From: Tuctoria greenei
Lineage: Eukaryota > Streptophyta > Magnoliopsida > Poales > Poaceae
Assembly: GCA_036927565.1 (NCBI GenBank)
Contig: JAYESD010000004.1
Location: 168,861,697 to 168,925,696 of the forward strand
Length of the DNA: 64,000 nucleotides
Direction of reading: 5' to 3'
A program made the translations under genes and the position numbers. Under the pieces are notes generated by a model. It was not told the origin of the DNA, made no database searches, and saw only the letters and a list, made by a program, of their open reading frames with translations. Below are positions 29,891 through 41,438 of the stretch, in pieces (the first letter of the stretch is position 1; the number at the start of each line of letters is the position of its first letter).

Positions 29891-32818
29891 GTGTCTAGTT
29901 AGGTCCAGTAAACACCGGTGCTCTAGGCTTCGGTTCACTGATTTGCCAGCCTTTGGGTTGCTTGGTGAAGGAGTCCACTCAACAACGAAGTCTGCCAGAT
30001 CTTGACTCTTGATTGCGTGTCGTGGTATGAAGTCGAGCTCGAACTCTGCCAGTGCAGCTGCCCATTTGGCAATATTGCCTGTTGCGGTTGGGCTACGCAG
30101 TACTGCCCCTAGTGGGAACGAAGTCACCACTGAGACTCTGTGTGCCTGAAAGTAATGATAGAGCTTCCTCGATGCAATTAGTACTACATAGAGGAGCTTG
30201 TGCACTTCAAGGAACCTTGTTTTTGCTTCATGTAGGACTTCGCTGATGAAGTAGACCGGACTTTGGATGGTCCAAGATCTACTAGGAGAAAATAGCGCAT
30301 CCTCTTCCATCTGCTCTGGGTCCGGAGACTCCATGTCTCTAGGGCCCGGTGCATCCTTTGGGGGGCTGGGACCCAAAGGCTCCCTGATCTCCGGGGCCCC
30401 CTAGGGGGACCCGGTCTTCCTGTGGGGGCTGGGAACCAGAGGCTCCTTGCTCTCCGAGGCCCCCTAGGGGGACACGGACCTCATCTGGGGGCTGGGACCC
30501 AGAGGCTTTTTGCTCTTCGGGGCCCCCTAGGGGGACCCGAACCTCCTCTGGGGGCTAGGATCCAAAGGCTCCATGCTCTCCGGGGCCCCCTAGGGGGACC
30601 CAAACCTCCTCTGGGGCTGGGACCCATAGGCTTCTTTGTTGTCGGGCCCCCCTGCGAGCTCCAAGCCCTAGGGATCAGAATCAGTAGCAGGGGCCCCTTC
30701 CGTCCACCGAGGGCTGGGGACCGTCCCGCTCTGCATCCAAAACCATACTTACCACCTCTGTTGTGGCGGCGATGTAGAGGTACAGGGGCTCCTTGGTCTC
30801 CGGTGCCATTATTATCAGTAGCATTGTCAGCTGCTGCTTCACCTCCCAGAACGCCTTCTCCGCTTCCTTGGTCCAGATGAATGGTCTGTACGGGCACATG
30901 AGCTTGAAGAACGGGAGGGCCCGCTCAGCCAGCCTAGAGATAAATTGGTTGAGCGCTGCCAAGCACCCTGCAAGCTTCTCCACGTCCTTGATGCAGGCTG
31001 GAGGCCACATCAGCTCCACCACCTTGATCTTCTCTGAGTTGGCCTCAATCCCTCGATGTGAGACCAAGAAACCGAGGAGCTTCCTAGCTTTGACTCCAAA
31101 CATGCACTTGTCGGGCTTGAGCTTTGTGCGTGTAGTCCACAATCTATCAAAAACAAGGGCGAGGTTTTCTAGCAATGATGTATGTGTCTGGATTTGTACT
31201 ACAATATCATCGACATATACCTCTACCAGGTACCAAATGTGGTCCCCAAATGTTTTATGCATGGCCTGTACAAAGGTGGGGAGGGCATTCTTAAGACTGT
31301 AAGGCATGGAGACATAGTAGTAAAGGCCATCTACGGTTATAAATGCGGTATGTTCTTCGTCCTCTCTAGACATTGGGATTTGGTGAAAACCTGAGTTGAC
31401 ATCTAGAAAGCATAGCATATCGCATCCTGAGGTTGAATCTACGATTTGATCTATTCTAGTGAGAGGGAAAGGATCTTTAGGACATGCCTTATTGAGGTTG
31501 GTGTAGTCGATGCACATTTGGAGCTTACCGTTGGCCTTGGGGACAACAACAGGATTGACTAGCCATCTGGGATGTTGGACCTCCTGTATGAAGCCAGCAT
31601 CGAGTAGCTTATTGATCTCTTCGCGGATGAAGTTTTGTCGCTCGATGGAATGCTTACGAGGCCTCTGTTGTTATGGTCAGGCATCAAGGTAGATCTTCAA
31701 ATGCTGCTTGATCACTTCCCTAGGGATGCCTTGCATTTGCGACAGTTGGCAGGCGAAGAGGTCGACATTAGCCCGCAAGAAAGCAGTGAGTGCCGATTCC
31801 TGCTTGCTGTCTAGACTCCCCACAATACGGGTGGTCTAAACAGCATCAGAGCCAATATGGATTGTCTTGATGGGCATGTCATCGTCGTTGGAGGGCTGCA
31901 CTCGTGGTGCAGCGACGTTACTGCGCGCACATGGGTCTGGTGAAGGCTGACTCAGTCCAGCATCGCTCGGGGTAGGTGCTGGGGTCATTTCTAGCGCTCG
32001 GGGCTTCTCCAAGGCCGTCACTGTGGCAGCGCGATCTCCGCAGATCTTGAGGACGCCAAAGGGGGTCGGTATCTTGAGGACTAGGTTGCCATAATGGGCT
32101 ACAACCATGAATCGGTACAGGGATGGCCTACCGATAATGGCGTGGTAGGGGAGGCTAACCTCCGCGACGTCGAATAGGATATTCTCCGTCCTGAAGTTTT
32201 CGGGTGTCTCGAGGGTCACCCAAAGGTGGATGCAGCCATATGGGATAATACTCCCCGGACCTACCCCCTAGAATAGTCTCGATGCGGCAAGCCTAGACAC
32301 GGGGATCTTCAGCTTGTCAAAGGCCGCACGGTTGATGAGGTTGAGGCCAACTCCACCATGTATCAGGACATGGTGGAACTTCACATTGGCGATGGTGGGG
32401 GCGATGAGGAGAGGCAGCTGCCCGTCTTCCGCCATGTTCTCATGGCAGTCGAAGGTGTCGAAGATGATCAGCGTCTCCAACCATCTGTGATGCAGCGCCA
32501 GGATGAGTAGAGGTTGTTGAAGCCATCGCCCGATGCAAGGTCTTGACCGCATTCCTCGATGCGGGTTCCCAAGATCCTCCATAGATGACGTGGAGAGCTT
32601 TGCTGCGCTCGTAGTCGCCGTTCAGGTCGAAGTTCACATCCTGGTGAACCATTTCCACGGTGCGCTTCGACCTTTGGAACTCCATATCCATGTCTTTGTC
32701 GACACGCCGGTCGACCTCTTGCAGCTTGATCTTGCCGCTACTCGAAGGCTTGATGAACACCATGGCGGTGAAAGCGCTAAATTTTTTTGAGGGAAAAGCC
32801 CCTACCTGGCGCGCCAAA
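29891..32818 (-). pseudogene. pol: Tat element G2: protease, RT and RNase H remnant
   Basis: On the minus strand: a leader, then a protease-like region (32268-32582) with VLIHGGVGLNLI, where the expected catalytic aspartate is histidine, and a neighbouring segment (IIGRPSLYRFMVV, 31836-32219). RT follows at 30681-31517 (MCIDYTNLNKACPKDPF, YVDDIVVQI, LGFLVSHRGIEA). RNase H is split: its first strand lies in the RT frame (YLYIAATTEVVSMVL) and the rest at 29890-30376 (PVYFISEVLHEAKTRFLEVH, ADFVVEWTPSPSNPKA). Gag is missing after the primer site, and the second RNase H, integrase and antisense ORF are missing at the other end, where the sequence runs straight into the G1 LTR at 29890. Confidence 0.85.
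30360..30640 (-). repeat. 63-bp tandem repeat inside the G2 RNase H domain
   Basis: Units beginning GGGGGCTGGGACCC on the plus strand start at 30361, 30424, 30487, 30550 and about 30612, so the period is 63 bp (62 for the last). Each unit ends with GGCCCCCTAGGGGGAC, itself a palindrome (CCCCCTAGGGGG). A period of 63 keeps any reading frame. The array sits between the first RNase H strand and the FISEVL block, the same place as the repeats in Tat1. Confidence 0.88.
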
Positions 32819-33863
32819 TGTCGAAGTGTTAATGCAACACTTCCCCCGGATCTGCTAAGGAGCAACCCGCGGAGATTATTTGTTCGGCGGGGCTTAGGCC
32901 TTAATCAAGTGTTCTAGCGGGTGAGAGTGAGACACGATGGTTTTTACGTGGTTCGGGCCGCAAGGAGTGTAACACCCTACTCCACGATGGATTGTATTGC
33001 TAGTGAGTGTGTACACGTGTGTGTGATGTGGGGATTCGATTTTTGATGTTTGGTCCTTTGTAACGGTGGCGGTCCGGTCCTTTTATAAACAAGGTCGGGC
33101 GTCTTACAAGTGGGATCTGGGGCCCAACAGGTGGTCCTGGGGAGATCTTATCCTAAATATCAAGGCTTCTCGCGTAATCTTGCTATGATCATGGCAGTGA
33201 AGACTCGCTGTCTTGCCGCCTCTCTTGTCAGTAGCTCATGCGCTGTTGCTGATGGTGGCAGAAGGTGTCCCGTCAGCCTGTCTTGTTGCCGCAAGATACC
33301 CACTTGTCCGAGTGGGATAGGCTTGTAGCGCCTTCACTGTGATGCAATTTATCATAGCGCTCTCTGTCTGTGGGCGTGCTCCACGTTGTGCACCGTAGGA
33401 TGGTTCCTGTCTTCAATGCATGACTTGAGCAGGGTGCACCATCCCTTAACTTCCGCATCTTACCGTCTGAGGCGAGCTGTGGGACACGTGGCAGCATCGG
33501 GGCTGACCCCTGCCAGGGAGGCCAACCCTATATTTCGTGATGCGTGGCAGCTCTAGGGCTCTTCAGGGAACGTGGAAGCTCAAGGCCCTTTCCCGTGGGG
33601 GGTGCTGGCCCTGGCGCTCTGGGCCACATGGCTGCACCGGAGCTTTCCCCCAAGGTTGGGTGAGGTCCCGCTCCTACATGTGGTGTCTCGGGAGCCCGCC
33701 TCACGAGGGTCCGAGTCCCATCTTCAAAGCTCACAGGGGTGCACTGGAGCTCGATCTTGGGGGAGACCGTGGTCTTGGCTCCTTCAGGACACGTGGCGCC
33801 TCCAGACGTGCCATGGTGTGTTCATTCTGTGTGCGAGGGTACCTCGTCTACAGGGTACCGACA
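32819..33863 (-). repeat. 5' LTR of Tat element G2
   Basis: On the minus strand it begins TGTCGGTACCCTG at 33863 and ends at 32819, followed by the primer binding site. The length is 1045 bp, longer and clearly diverged from G1. The TATA box (TATAAAAG, minus) is at 33080-33087. The conserved Tat LTR block is at 32943-32985. Confidence 0.85.
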
Positions 33864-34345
33864 CACTGGCTTGGGAATTTTACAGTGGCTTTTTATTGTT
33901 ATGGAAGATCACCCATAAAAGTTTGTGCTAAAGCAATAGAGACTTATGGTCTACAAAATTACTTAGAGATTTAGGCTTCTCCGATTTTTTGAGGACCAAA
34001 CTGGAGATTTGTCATGCTTCAAAGTTGGTTTTCCATATAGTGTTGGTCATAAGGATTCCAACAAAGTTGGTTTGACGTTTTTCTAAGCATTATAGAGTGA
34101 GATATGAATGTTACCAGTTCCCCCATTTTTCTGAAATTGTTTCTAGAATTTTCTTGATTTTTCAGTTAACCTGAGATAAAACTCCATACTTAACCCCCTT
34201 AATGACGGTTCATGATAATGAAATTTTTATTGGGATTCAAGAGTATGATGAAGAATATCTGATAAAATTTCAGAATTTTCTAATGATATTTGCTTTTGGA
34301 ATTAATTGCCATGTGATTTATGGAAAACAAATTAATAAGAAATGC
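33864..34345. other. Unassigned AT-rich DNA
   Basis: This 480-bp stretch lies between the G2 LTR and a copia fragment. I recognise no coding region, LTR or repeat in it. Confidence 0.4.
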
Positions 34346-34704
34346 AGAAGGAGTTTCATACTTATTGAATTGCTCCACTTCTTCCTCATCTTCAACGAAA
34401 ATGCTCTCCCTCTGCGGATATGGATCCGGACCTGTAATGTTTGAGCTAGTACCTGTGCTAGCTTCATCAAAAGACACCTCACAAGTCTCCACAATTTTGT
34501 TAGTGTCAAGTAAAAGCACACGGTGGCCTCTAGTATGATATGGATAACTAAGAAACATGCCATCAATGGATCTAGGTTCAAATTTATCAAGATTACCATG
34601 TTTCTTAACAAAGCCTTTGCAACCAAAGACCCGAAAGTGTGTAACACTAGGTCTATGTCCAAACCGGAGCTCATATGGTGTTTTACCTAGCTTAGCGCGC
34701 AAGA
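34346..34704 (-). pseudogene. Copia pol fragment (integrase-RT linker)
   Basis: The minus strand encodes GKTPYELRFGHRPSVTHFRV, FVKKHGNLDKFEPRS and ETCEVSFDEAS, the segment between integrase core and RT in Ty1/copia. Its sequence differs from the matching part of copia A (22451-22663, FASKSDEGFLLGYDSSSYAC), so it comes from another copia family. Both ends are abrupt. Confidence 0.75.
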
Positions 34705-34729
34705 AAACACAATTTGAGACATAAAAAGT

Positions 34730-34995
34730 TGTCGCAGTATGATTCCGGCAATTCCCTTGGTACTACAGTTAGTAGCCCGCGGTGTTTCTTAGTTCGGTTG
34801 TGGGCGCGCGGAGATTCAGAGCAAGATGGCAATTTGACACGAGGATTTACGTGGTTCGGGCCGCCTAAGCGTAATACCCTACTCGACGGGTGTGTGTTGT
34901 TGTTGTATTGAGCGTATGAGCGCTAGTGAGTGAGTGAGGCTCCAGAAAAGAGAGTCCGCAGTGTATCGCTCAACCAGTCCTTTTATAGTACAAGG
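34730..34995 (-). repeat. Partial Tat LTR
   Basis: The 3' part of a Tat LTR, minus-oriented: the end (TGTCGCAG on the plus strand at 34730), the conserved block at 34846-34890 and the TATA box at 34980-34987 are present. It is cut by the copia B LTR at 34996, so U3 is missing. It is distinct in sequence from G1 and G2. Confidence 0.75.
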
Positions 34996-36542
34996 TGAAT
35001 GTGGCCTAGAGAGGGGGTGAATAGGCCTTTTTCATATTTTTCAGAACCTGCAACACTTAATCACCAAATGAAAACTTGAGATATCGTACTAGACCGGTAA
35101 AGTGCAGACTAGTCCGGTGTGTACCGACTAGGTTGATTAAGTTTGATCGATTAATTTGATTCTTCGATGTATGCAGTGGAAATATAAGGTCAAATGAAGT
35201 GTTGCAAGATTATGGACTAGGGTATATCACAGTTCAATCTTATATTTAATGATTCAATGTAAAGTAAGCAATAGTGATTGAAACCCTAGATTGTTGTGAT
35301 GAATAAGAATGATGAACACAAAGCAAGACACAAGGATTTATCCCGTGGTTCGGCTCCCACAGAGACAATCTACATCCACGTTGAGCAGTCCACAAAAGCA
35401 CCGGGCTTCTCCAATCCTACCCTCGTCGGATCGCCACGAAGGCCAATCCTCTTTCACTTATCACAAAGAGGGGAATAACTGAATTCAAAGGGGCCTTCTC
35501 ACACGTTTAGGGCTCCCCTAGATTACAACACGAATTACCACCAAGAACACACTCAGAAGATTACAATGAAATCACAGGAGTGTGTTAGAGAATCAAACCA
35601 AGTGCTCAATGAGTGTTGAATGTGTCTCTCCAATGATCTAGAGTGTATCCTCAAATGATTGATCTTTGTTGCACTTAATTTCATGGAGAGATGTGTTTTT
35701 GAGGCTCTTGGGAGGTGTGATGGCGCTAGGGTTCGAGAGTGTTTAAAGTTGGGCCGTGCACCTCTATTTATATGGGGTTTCTAAAAGTGAACGTTAGGGT
35801 TTAGAAAGATCGTACTAGTCCGTGTTGGACACCGGACTAGTTCGGTGTGTTGTGTGTAGCAAACCCTAAGTGTCCTGAAATATCGGACTAGTCCAGCTAG
35901 GAGCGGACATGTCCGATTTCGCTTCTGGAAATCTTTGGACTAGTCCGATGGACATCGGACTTGTCCGGACAGTGAAACACTAAGTGGTTATGGGGACAAG
36001 TCCGCACTTGGAGGACTTGTCCGATTTAGGTTAGAGAGATTTTCGGACTAGTCCGTGCTAATATCGGACTTGTCCGATTTAGATCAGAATGAATATCGGA
36101 CTAGTCCGGTGGTGATCGGACTTGTCCAATTTTGTGTGACTTGTGAAGTGTTTTGAGGACTAGTCCGCACTGGCGAGGACTAGTCCAATTCTAGTCAGAG
36201 AGATATCGGACTAATCCAATGGATATCGGACTTGTCCGATCTTGTGCAGAAGGGATATCGGACTAGTCTGGTGACATTCGGACTAGTCTGGTCCTGTATA
36301 AATTTGTGCAACGTGTGTGTTTATTTGTTATTTATCTCCTGGGGTGTGTTTCCTTAACACACTCCATACAGAATGATCTACTATTCTTCTTCCTTGAGCT
36401 CATATCCACTTTGCTCCTCATTCTCCCTTCTTTTTGGCACTTTGCTTATTTTGCCATTAAAACATGTGCTCATCTCAAAGAGGATAGGATCTCATCTGCT
36501 TTTTATAAATCATCCAAAACCCACAAGGGATTCCTAGATGCA
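34996..36542 (-). repeat. 3' LTR of copia B
   Basis: Length 1547 bp, with termini as in copia A (TGCA at 36539-36542, TGAATGTGGCC at 34996). The TATA box is at 35764-35772 (minus). A palindrome array lies at 35810-36295 with about six exact GGACTAGTCC and five GGACTTGTCC by hand count, plus copies at 35085-35125. Overall sequence is clearly diverged from copia A, yet the palindrome array is kept. Confidence 0.9.
35810..36295 (-). promoter_or_regulatory. Palindrome array in copia B U3
   Basis: Same motif and same place relative to the TATA box as in copia A, but copy positions and orientations of the AA/TT variants differ. Confidence 0.88.
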
Positions 36543-37009
36543 CATCTCCCCCTTTTTGGTGATTGATGACAACCAATTGAGATTTCACAAAATATGATAA
36601 AAATTGAGATTTTCGTAAAGTATGCACATATGAGTCTAAAATACATCAAGCAATAAAAACATAATCCATATGTGCATTCTTTATGGTGGGATGCATAACT
36701 AAGTATATTGAAACAATGAGAATGACATAATTGACATTAATCAACCAAAAACCAAGCATATATGTCATTCTTGGAGCAAAATCACATAACTCAACAATTA
36801 CTTCTCAAAAGATCATAACATTGCATCACAGAACCATAATTAACATAAGAACATAGTTAAACCTTTACAACCCACAAAATAGTCAAAAAGCATAAAAGAG
36901 AGCTCTCTCCTCGCATCCTACAGCTAAGACTAAGACTCCCCCTCAATCTCTCCCCCTTTGGCATCAAGACACCAAAAATATGGAGAGGAGGGTCCTAAAG
37001 TCTTCACTC

Positions 37010-38578
37010 CTAGCTGTCGGTCCTCTCATCATCTTCATCGTCGTCTTCAGGCTGATGAGGAGGAGGAGGAGGAGGAGGAGGTGCGGAGCCACTCGAGCCC
37101 CCAATACCAAAGTAGGCAAGCGCGGAGGGGGTCAAGGGCCCGAGCTCGGTGATGTCAGGGTCAGAGTCCTCAGAAATCATTGGAGATCCAATGGGGTCGA
37201 TCTCCAGCTTCTGGCAAATCTGCTTCACATTTGACTTGACATACTTCATGTCTTCCTTTCTCTTCTTGTTCAGCTTGAGGGCCCTCACTTTGGCCTTTTT
37301 GTAGGAAGCAAATATAGCAGCCAAGTACTTGAAGATCCCACTAGCAGATCCCCTTTGAGGAGCTGCCCTAGTAGTAGGGGCAGCCCTTTCATCTTCATTT
37401 CTTCTCGCCGGAGCCTCAGGACTGAAGGGCGGAGAGGGAGCAGCCTGGATGCTTGGCTTCTGAGGCATCTGAGGCCTCAAAGGTAGGTGCTCTACATCTT
37501 TCACAAACTCTATGCCAGTGACTTTCTCAATCATAAACATAAGATAGGGAGCATAGCCACATGACCTGTTGGGCGTGCAAGATATGTTGACCATGTCATT
37601 CCAAATATAATGGGCCACATCAAACTGACAGTCCTTTCTTATGACCCTCATCGGGGTTCGGAGATAACCCTGCACACTCCCAGCATCTCCATACTTGGGA
37701 GCAATAGTCTTCCTCAAGACTCTGTTCAGAACCACAAAGAAAGGCTTCATGTTCTTTGTGGAGGGAGGGTTGAACTTGGAGTTTGGCTCATATAGGAACT
37801 TCATCCTATCCTTCTCAATGACACCTATGTTATGGGTGATCAAGCAGTCAGGTCTTGAGGTGTCAAGGTGAAGCAGGCTTGCAAAGTCTTCTTGAGTTAT
37901 ACTGTAATTGGATCCATGAGTCATCCAAGTAACAATCTCTTCATCTTCACTCGAGAAGTGGCATGTCGCAAAGAATTGCGCAATGACCTCGTCATTCCAA
38001 TTGTTTCTGAAGGCAAAGAGGTCCTTCAGTCCATGTCTCTCAATTGCTTCCACCACTTCAATGACTGGGGAGCAACCCTTTTTCTCAAAATGTGCCCAAT
38101 GAATCCATTGACTGCGCACTACCGTTGTCTTCATTGGGGGATACACAGATTTGTAGAAATCTGCATGGAAATTGCTCCAAAATCTGCCATCGGCAGCTTG
38201 CTTTGGACGACCATACCAATCAGTGCTCCTGAACTTCGCCACTGTGTCACTGCCCTTCCCATTGAATTTCTCTTCAGTGGTGTCTCGAACCCCTTTCCTT
38301 GGAGCATGCAGCTTCAACGGGCCAACTGGACCCATTGTTATTTCTTTGCCCTTGCCCTTGGCTAGGCGGGCACTTGCCGAGCCGGTGGTAGCCCTAGAAG
38401 CTGGCACCTTGGAGGCTGGCTTCTTTGCTAGCACTTTCCTCTGAGCCTGTGGAGGAGACGGAGCTGGCTCGGAAGGATGCTCTTGGCGTCTCTTGCTAAG
38501 GCTCGTCGAGGGCTGAGGTGCTACCTCGTGGTCCATCTCGGCCTCGAAATCGGAAATCTCATCATTTGAGCTCAACAT
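37010..38578 (-). CDS. Intact extra ORF of copia B, about 522 residues
   Basis: An open frame runs from 38722 to 37010. ATG at 38578 (MLSSNDEISDFEAEM) is preferred as start because it aligns with the copia A start and because the upstream codons are not conserved. Features in order: an acidic start, a basic Pro/Ser/Lys-rich linker (residues about 30-110), a conserved globular region (RFWSNFHADFYKSVYPP to SCGYAPYLMFMIEKVTGIEF, about 130-380), a Pro-rich stretch, a Lys-rich helical segment (KKRKEDMKYVKSNVKQI) and a tail of Gly/Ser, eight to nine prolines and Asp/Glu. No signal peptide or membrane span is seen. It resembles the family annotated as putative plant transposon protein (from memory, unverified). 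Function unknown; it could be a nucleic-acid-binding accessory of the retroelement. Confidence 0.8.
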   Translation of the reverse strand: MLSSNDEISDFEAEMDHEVAPQPSTSLSKRRQEHPSEPAPSPPQAQRKVLAKKPASKVPASRATTGSASARLAKGKGKEITMGPVGPLKLHAPRKGVRDTTEEKFNGKGSDTVAKFRSTDWYGRPKQAADGRFWSNFHADFYKSVYPPMKTTVVRSQWIHWAHFEKKGCSPVIEVVEAIERHGLKDLFAFRNNWNDEVIAQFFATCHFSSEDEEIVTWMTHGSNYSITQEDFASLLHLDTSRPDCLITHNIGVIEKDRMKFLYEPNSKFNPPSTKNMKPFFVVLNRVLRKTIAPKYGDAGSVQGYLRTPMRVIRKDCQFDVAHYIWNDMVNISCTPNRSCGYAPYLMFMIEKVTGIEFVKDVEHLPLRPQMPQKPSIQAAPSPPFSPEAPARRNEDERAAPTTRAAPQRGSASGIFKYLAAIFASYKKAKVRALKLNKKRKEDMKYVKSNVKQICQKLEIDPIGSPMISEDSDPDITELGPLTPSALAYFGIGGSSGSAPPPPPPPPHQPEDDDEDDERTDS

Positions 38579-39558
38579 ATCCTGAGAATGAGTTGAGCAA
38601 GACATGAATGGTAATGGATGATACAAGGCATGGTTGAGAAAGAATAACAAGGCATTGCATTGAGGAATCGACCGGCTGGGTTTTGAGTTTAGAAATATCG
38701 GACTTGTCCGGTGTACAAGCACGGACTAGTCCGGGGTGATCGGACCTGTCCGTGCATGGACCGGACTAGTCCGGTATTCATCCTCAAAAACCTAAGCAAC
38801 TAGACAAATGGTGATTCCTAATGCACAACTAGCTTAGCATAAACGTAATACATCAAGGAGGCATGTATATAGTGAAATATGCTAGGCTATTCGATCAACA
38901 ATGAAGAAATTTGGGATTTCTAGGGTTTGAGTGAAAATTACCAAGGAATTCGCTTGATTCTCGAAGAAGGAGGTGTTGAAGTCCAGACTTGTCCGAGAAC
39001 ATCAATCATCGTGGGAGGAAGCTTGATTTCCACCCAAATGCGAAGCTTTTTGGTGGAGGGGATGCAAAATCGCCTTGGGAGCTCGAGTGGGAGAGAGAGA
39101 CGCGTGAGCGAAGAGTGAAAAAATTAGGGTTTGGCGGTGGCTAGAGTTACGGACACGAAAAATTGGACAAGTCCGGAGACGATCGGACTAGTCCGAACTT
39201 TTCCAGAGGCTATATCAGACTAGTCCGTTGTCTACCAGACTAGTCCGGCCTAACCGGCACACTGTGAACTAGTCTGCATAAGTGGACTAGTCCGAGTAAC
39301 CACAAACTAGTCCGTGGTCACAGGCAAGAGTTTCTTAGCCCATTCATATATATTAGAAGGTACATATTTAGAAAATAGGGAGGCAAATCAAATCAAATAA
39401 TCTTGATGAATATGATCAGTAAGCATACAACAATCAAGCAATGATCATAATTCACCAAGATCTAATAATTAACATAGCTTTTCAGAAGGAACTTGAGGGA
39501 GATGATTTTCACAATCCAATCAACATATTTTGAAGAATTCATAGATGTATGCAACATT
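38579..39558 (-). other. Leader between pol and extra ORF of copia B, with palindromes
   Basis: Noncoding, with palindrome clusters at about 38698-38785 and 39160-39320 and one variant copy at about 38983, matching the arrangement in copia A. It would be a subgenomic promoter, a spliced leader or simply an intercistronic region. Confidence 0.7.
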
Positions 39559-41438
39559 TCAAGCCACACTCCAAGCATCAAGGATGTTTAGCTCATTTCG
39601 GAGTTCACAAAAGCGCTTTTCATCAAGTGGCTTGTTGAATATGTCGGCCAATTGCTTTTCGGTGTTGACATGGGAAATGGCTATATCTCCTTTCATGGAG
39701 TGGTCTCTCAAGAAGTGATGCCTTATGTCTATGTGTTTGGTTCTAGAGTGCTCAGCGGGATTATGGGTAATTTTAATGGCACTCTCATTGTCACAAAGGA
39801 GTGGAATATGGTTCATATTGTAACTGTAATCCCTTAGAGTTTGTCGCATCCAAAGGAGTTGTGCACAACAACTCTCGGCTGCAACATACTCCGCTTCGGC
39901 TGTGGATAAGGCAATGGAATTTTTTTTCTTGGAGGACCAAAAAACTAAAGATCTCCCTAGGAATTGGCATGTACCGGAGGTACTTTTCTATCTACTTTGC
40001 ATCCGGCATAATCTGCATCGGAGTAACCAATGAGATTGAATTTTGAGCCTTTTGGGTACCAAAGACCAAGGTTGGGTGTATGAACTAAATATCTCAAGAT
40101 CCTTTTTACGGCTGTCAAGTGACACTCCTTAGGATTGGCTTGAAATCTTGCACACAAAGATACACTCAACATGATATCTGGCCTAGATGCACATAAATAG
40201 AGTAGAGATCCAATCATGGAGCGATATACCTTTTGGTCGATGCTAGGTCCATATTCATTGAAATCCAAGTGGCCATTTTTTGCCATGGGAGTCTTTATAG
40301 GCTTCGCCTTGTCCATACCAAACTTCTTGAGTATGTCTTGCGTGTACTTGGTTTGGCTTATGAACGTCCCTTCCTTTTGTTGCCGCACTTGGAATCCCAA
40401 TAAGTACTTTAGCTCTCCCATCATGGACATCTCAAACCTATCTGTCATGATTTTACTAAATTCCTCACAAAAAGATGGGTTAGTTGAACCAAAGATTATA
40501 TCATCAACATAGATTTGACAGACAAAAAGATCATTGTCAAAATTCTTTGTAAACAATGTATAATCTACTTTGCCAATCTTAAAGCCATTTTCAATTAATA
40601 AATCTCTAAGACACTCATACCAAGCTCTAGGAGCTTGTTTGAGGCCGTAGAGAGCCTTACGCAATTTAAATACGTGGTCGGGGAACTCTTCATCTTCAAA
40701 CCCGGGGGGTTGCTCCACATACACCTCCTCCTTGATTGGTCCATTGAGGAAGGCACTTTTTACATCCATTTGATACAGCTTGACATGGTGAGTAGCATAT
40801 GCAAGTAATATTCTAATTGAAATCCAAACCTTCAACTTGTAAATACCCTTTGGCGGGGTGAGGTGCTCCAACTTGCTTCCCGGCATGGCACGCGCTATAA
40901 GGCCTGTCTTTCTCAAACACAACATCCTTTAAACCTGGGATGTGATCGCCCTTGAGGAGTTTTTGAAGGTTCCTCATACCAACATGCGCTAGCCGTCTAT
41001 GCCATAGCCAACCCATGTTGGTTTTTGCAATCAAGCATGTGTCAAGTTCAGCTTTATTCTTGTTGAAGTCAACAAGATAGAGCTTTCCCTTTAACATACC
41101 CTTGAATTCAATGAAACCATCACTCCTCCTAGAAACGGTCACACCCTCATTAGTTAACAAGCAATTATAACCCTTGTCACATAATTGAGATAGGAACAGC
41201 AGGTTATAATCCAAGGAATCAACATGTAATACATGAGAAAGTGTGTTCTTAGATGGTATGGCAATTTTACCGGTACCGAGCACCTTCCTTGACTATTATC
41301 TCCAAAATAGATGCCCTCATTTGGATCCTCATTCTCTTCATATTCAACGAACATTCTTCTTTCTCCGGTCATATGGTTGGTGCAGCCACTGTCTAATACC
41401 CATTTAGATCCACCGGAGGAATAGGCCTGCAAAAACAA
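39559..41438 (-). pseudogene. pol: Copia B pol with integrase core deleted
   Basis: RNase H ends at 39559 (LADIFNKPLDEKRFCELRNE). RT (about 39957-40845) is well kept, with KLYQMDVKSAFLNGPIKEEV, CQIYVDDIIFGSTNPSF and KYLLGFQVRQQKEG, but breaks near 39960. Upstream at about 40848 the frame jumps from the gag-pre-integrase region (MRNLQKLLKGDHIPGLKDVV, SACHAGKQVGAPHPAK) directly to LQVEGLDFN of RT. About 1.3 kb present in copia A is missing, including all of the integrase DDE core. Protease remnant LDSGCTNHMTGERRMF lies at about 41330-41400. Confidence 0.87.

Noticed and set aside
30422..30880. 152-residue plus-strand ORF with repeated peptides
   Set aside because: It is the opposite strand of the 63-bp repeat in G2 RNase H; nothing supports transcription or translation on this strand.
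33864..34345. Host gene fragment
   Set aside because: AT-rich with no open frame or splice pattern; left as unassigned.
37010..38578. Envelope protein in copia B
   Set aside because: The position fits, but there is no signal peptide, membrane segment or cysteine pattern; only an extra ORF of unknown role can be claimed.
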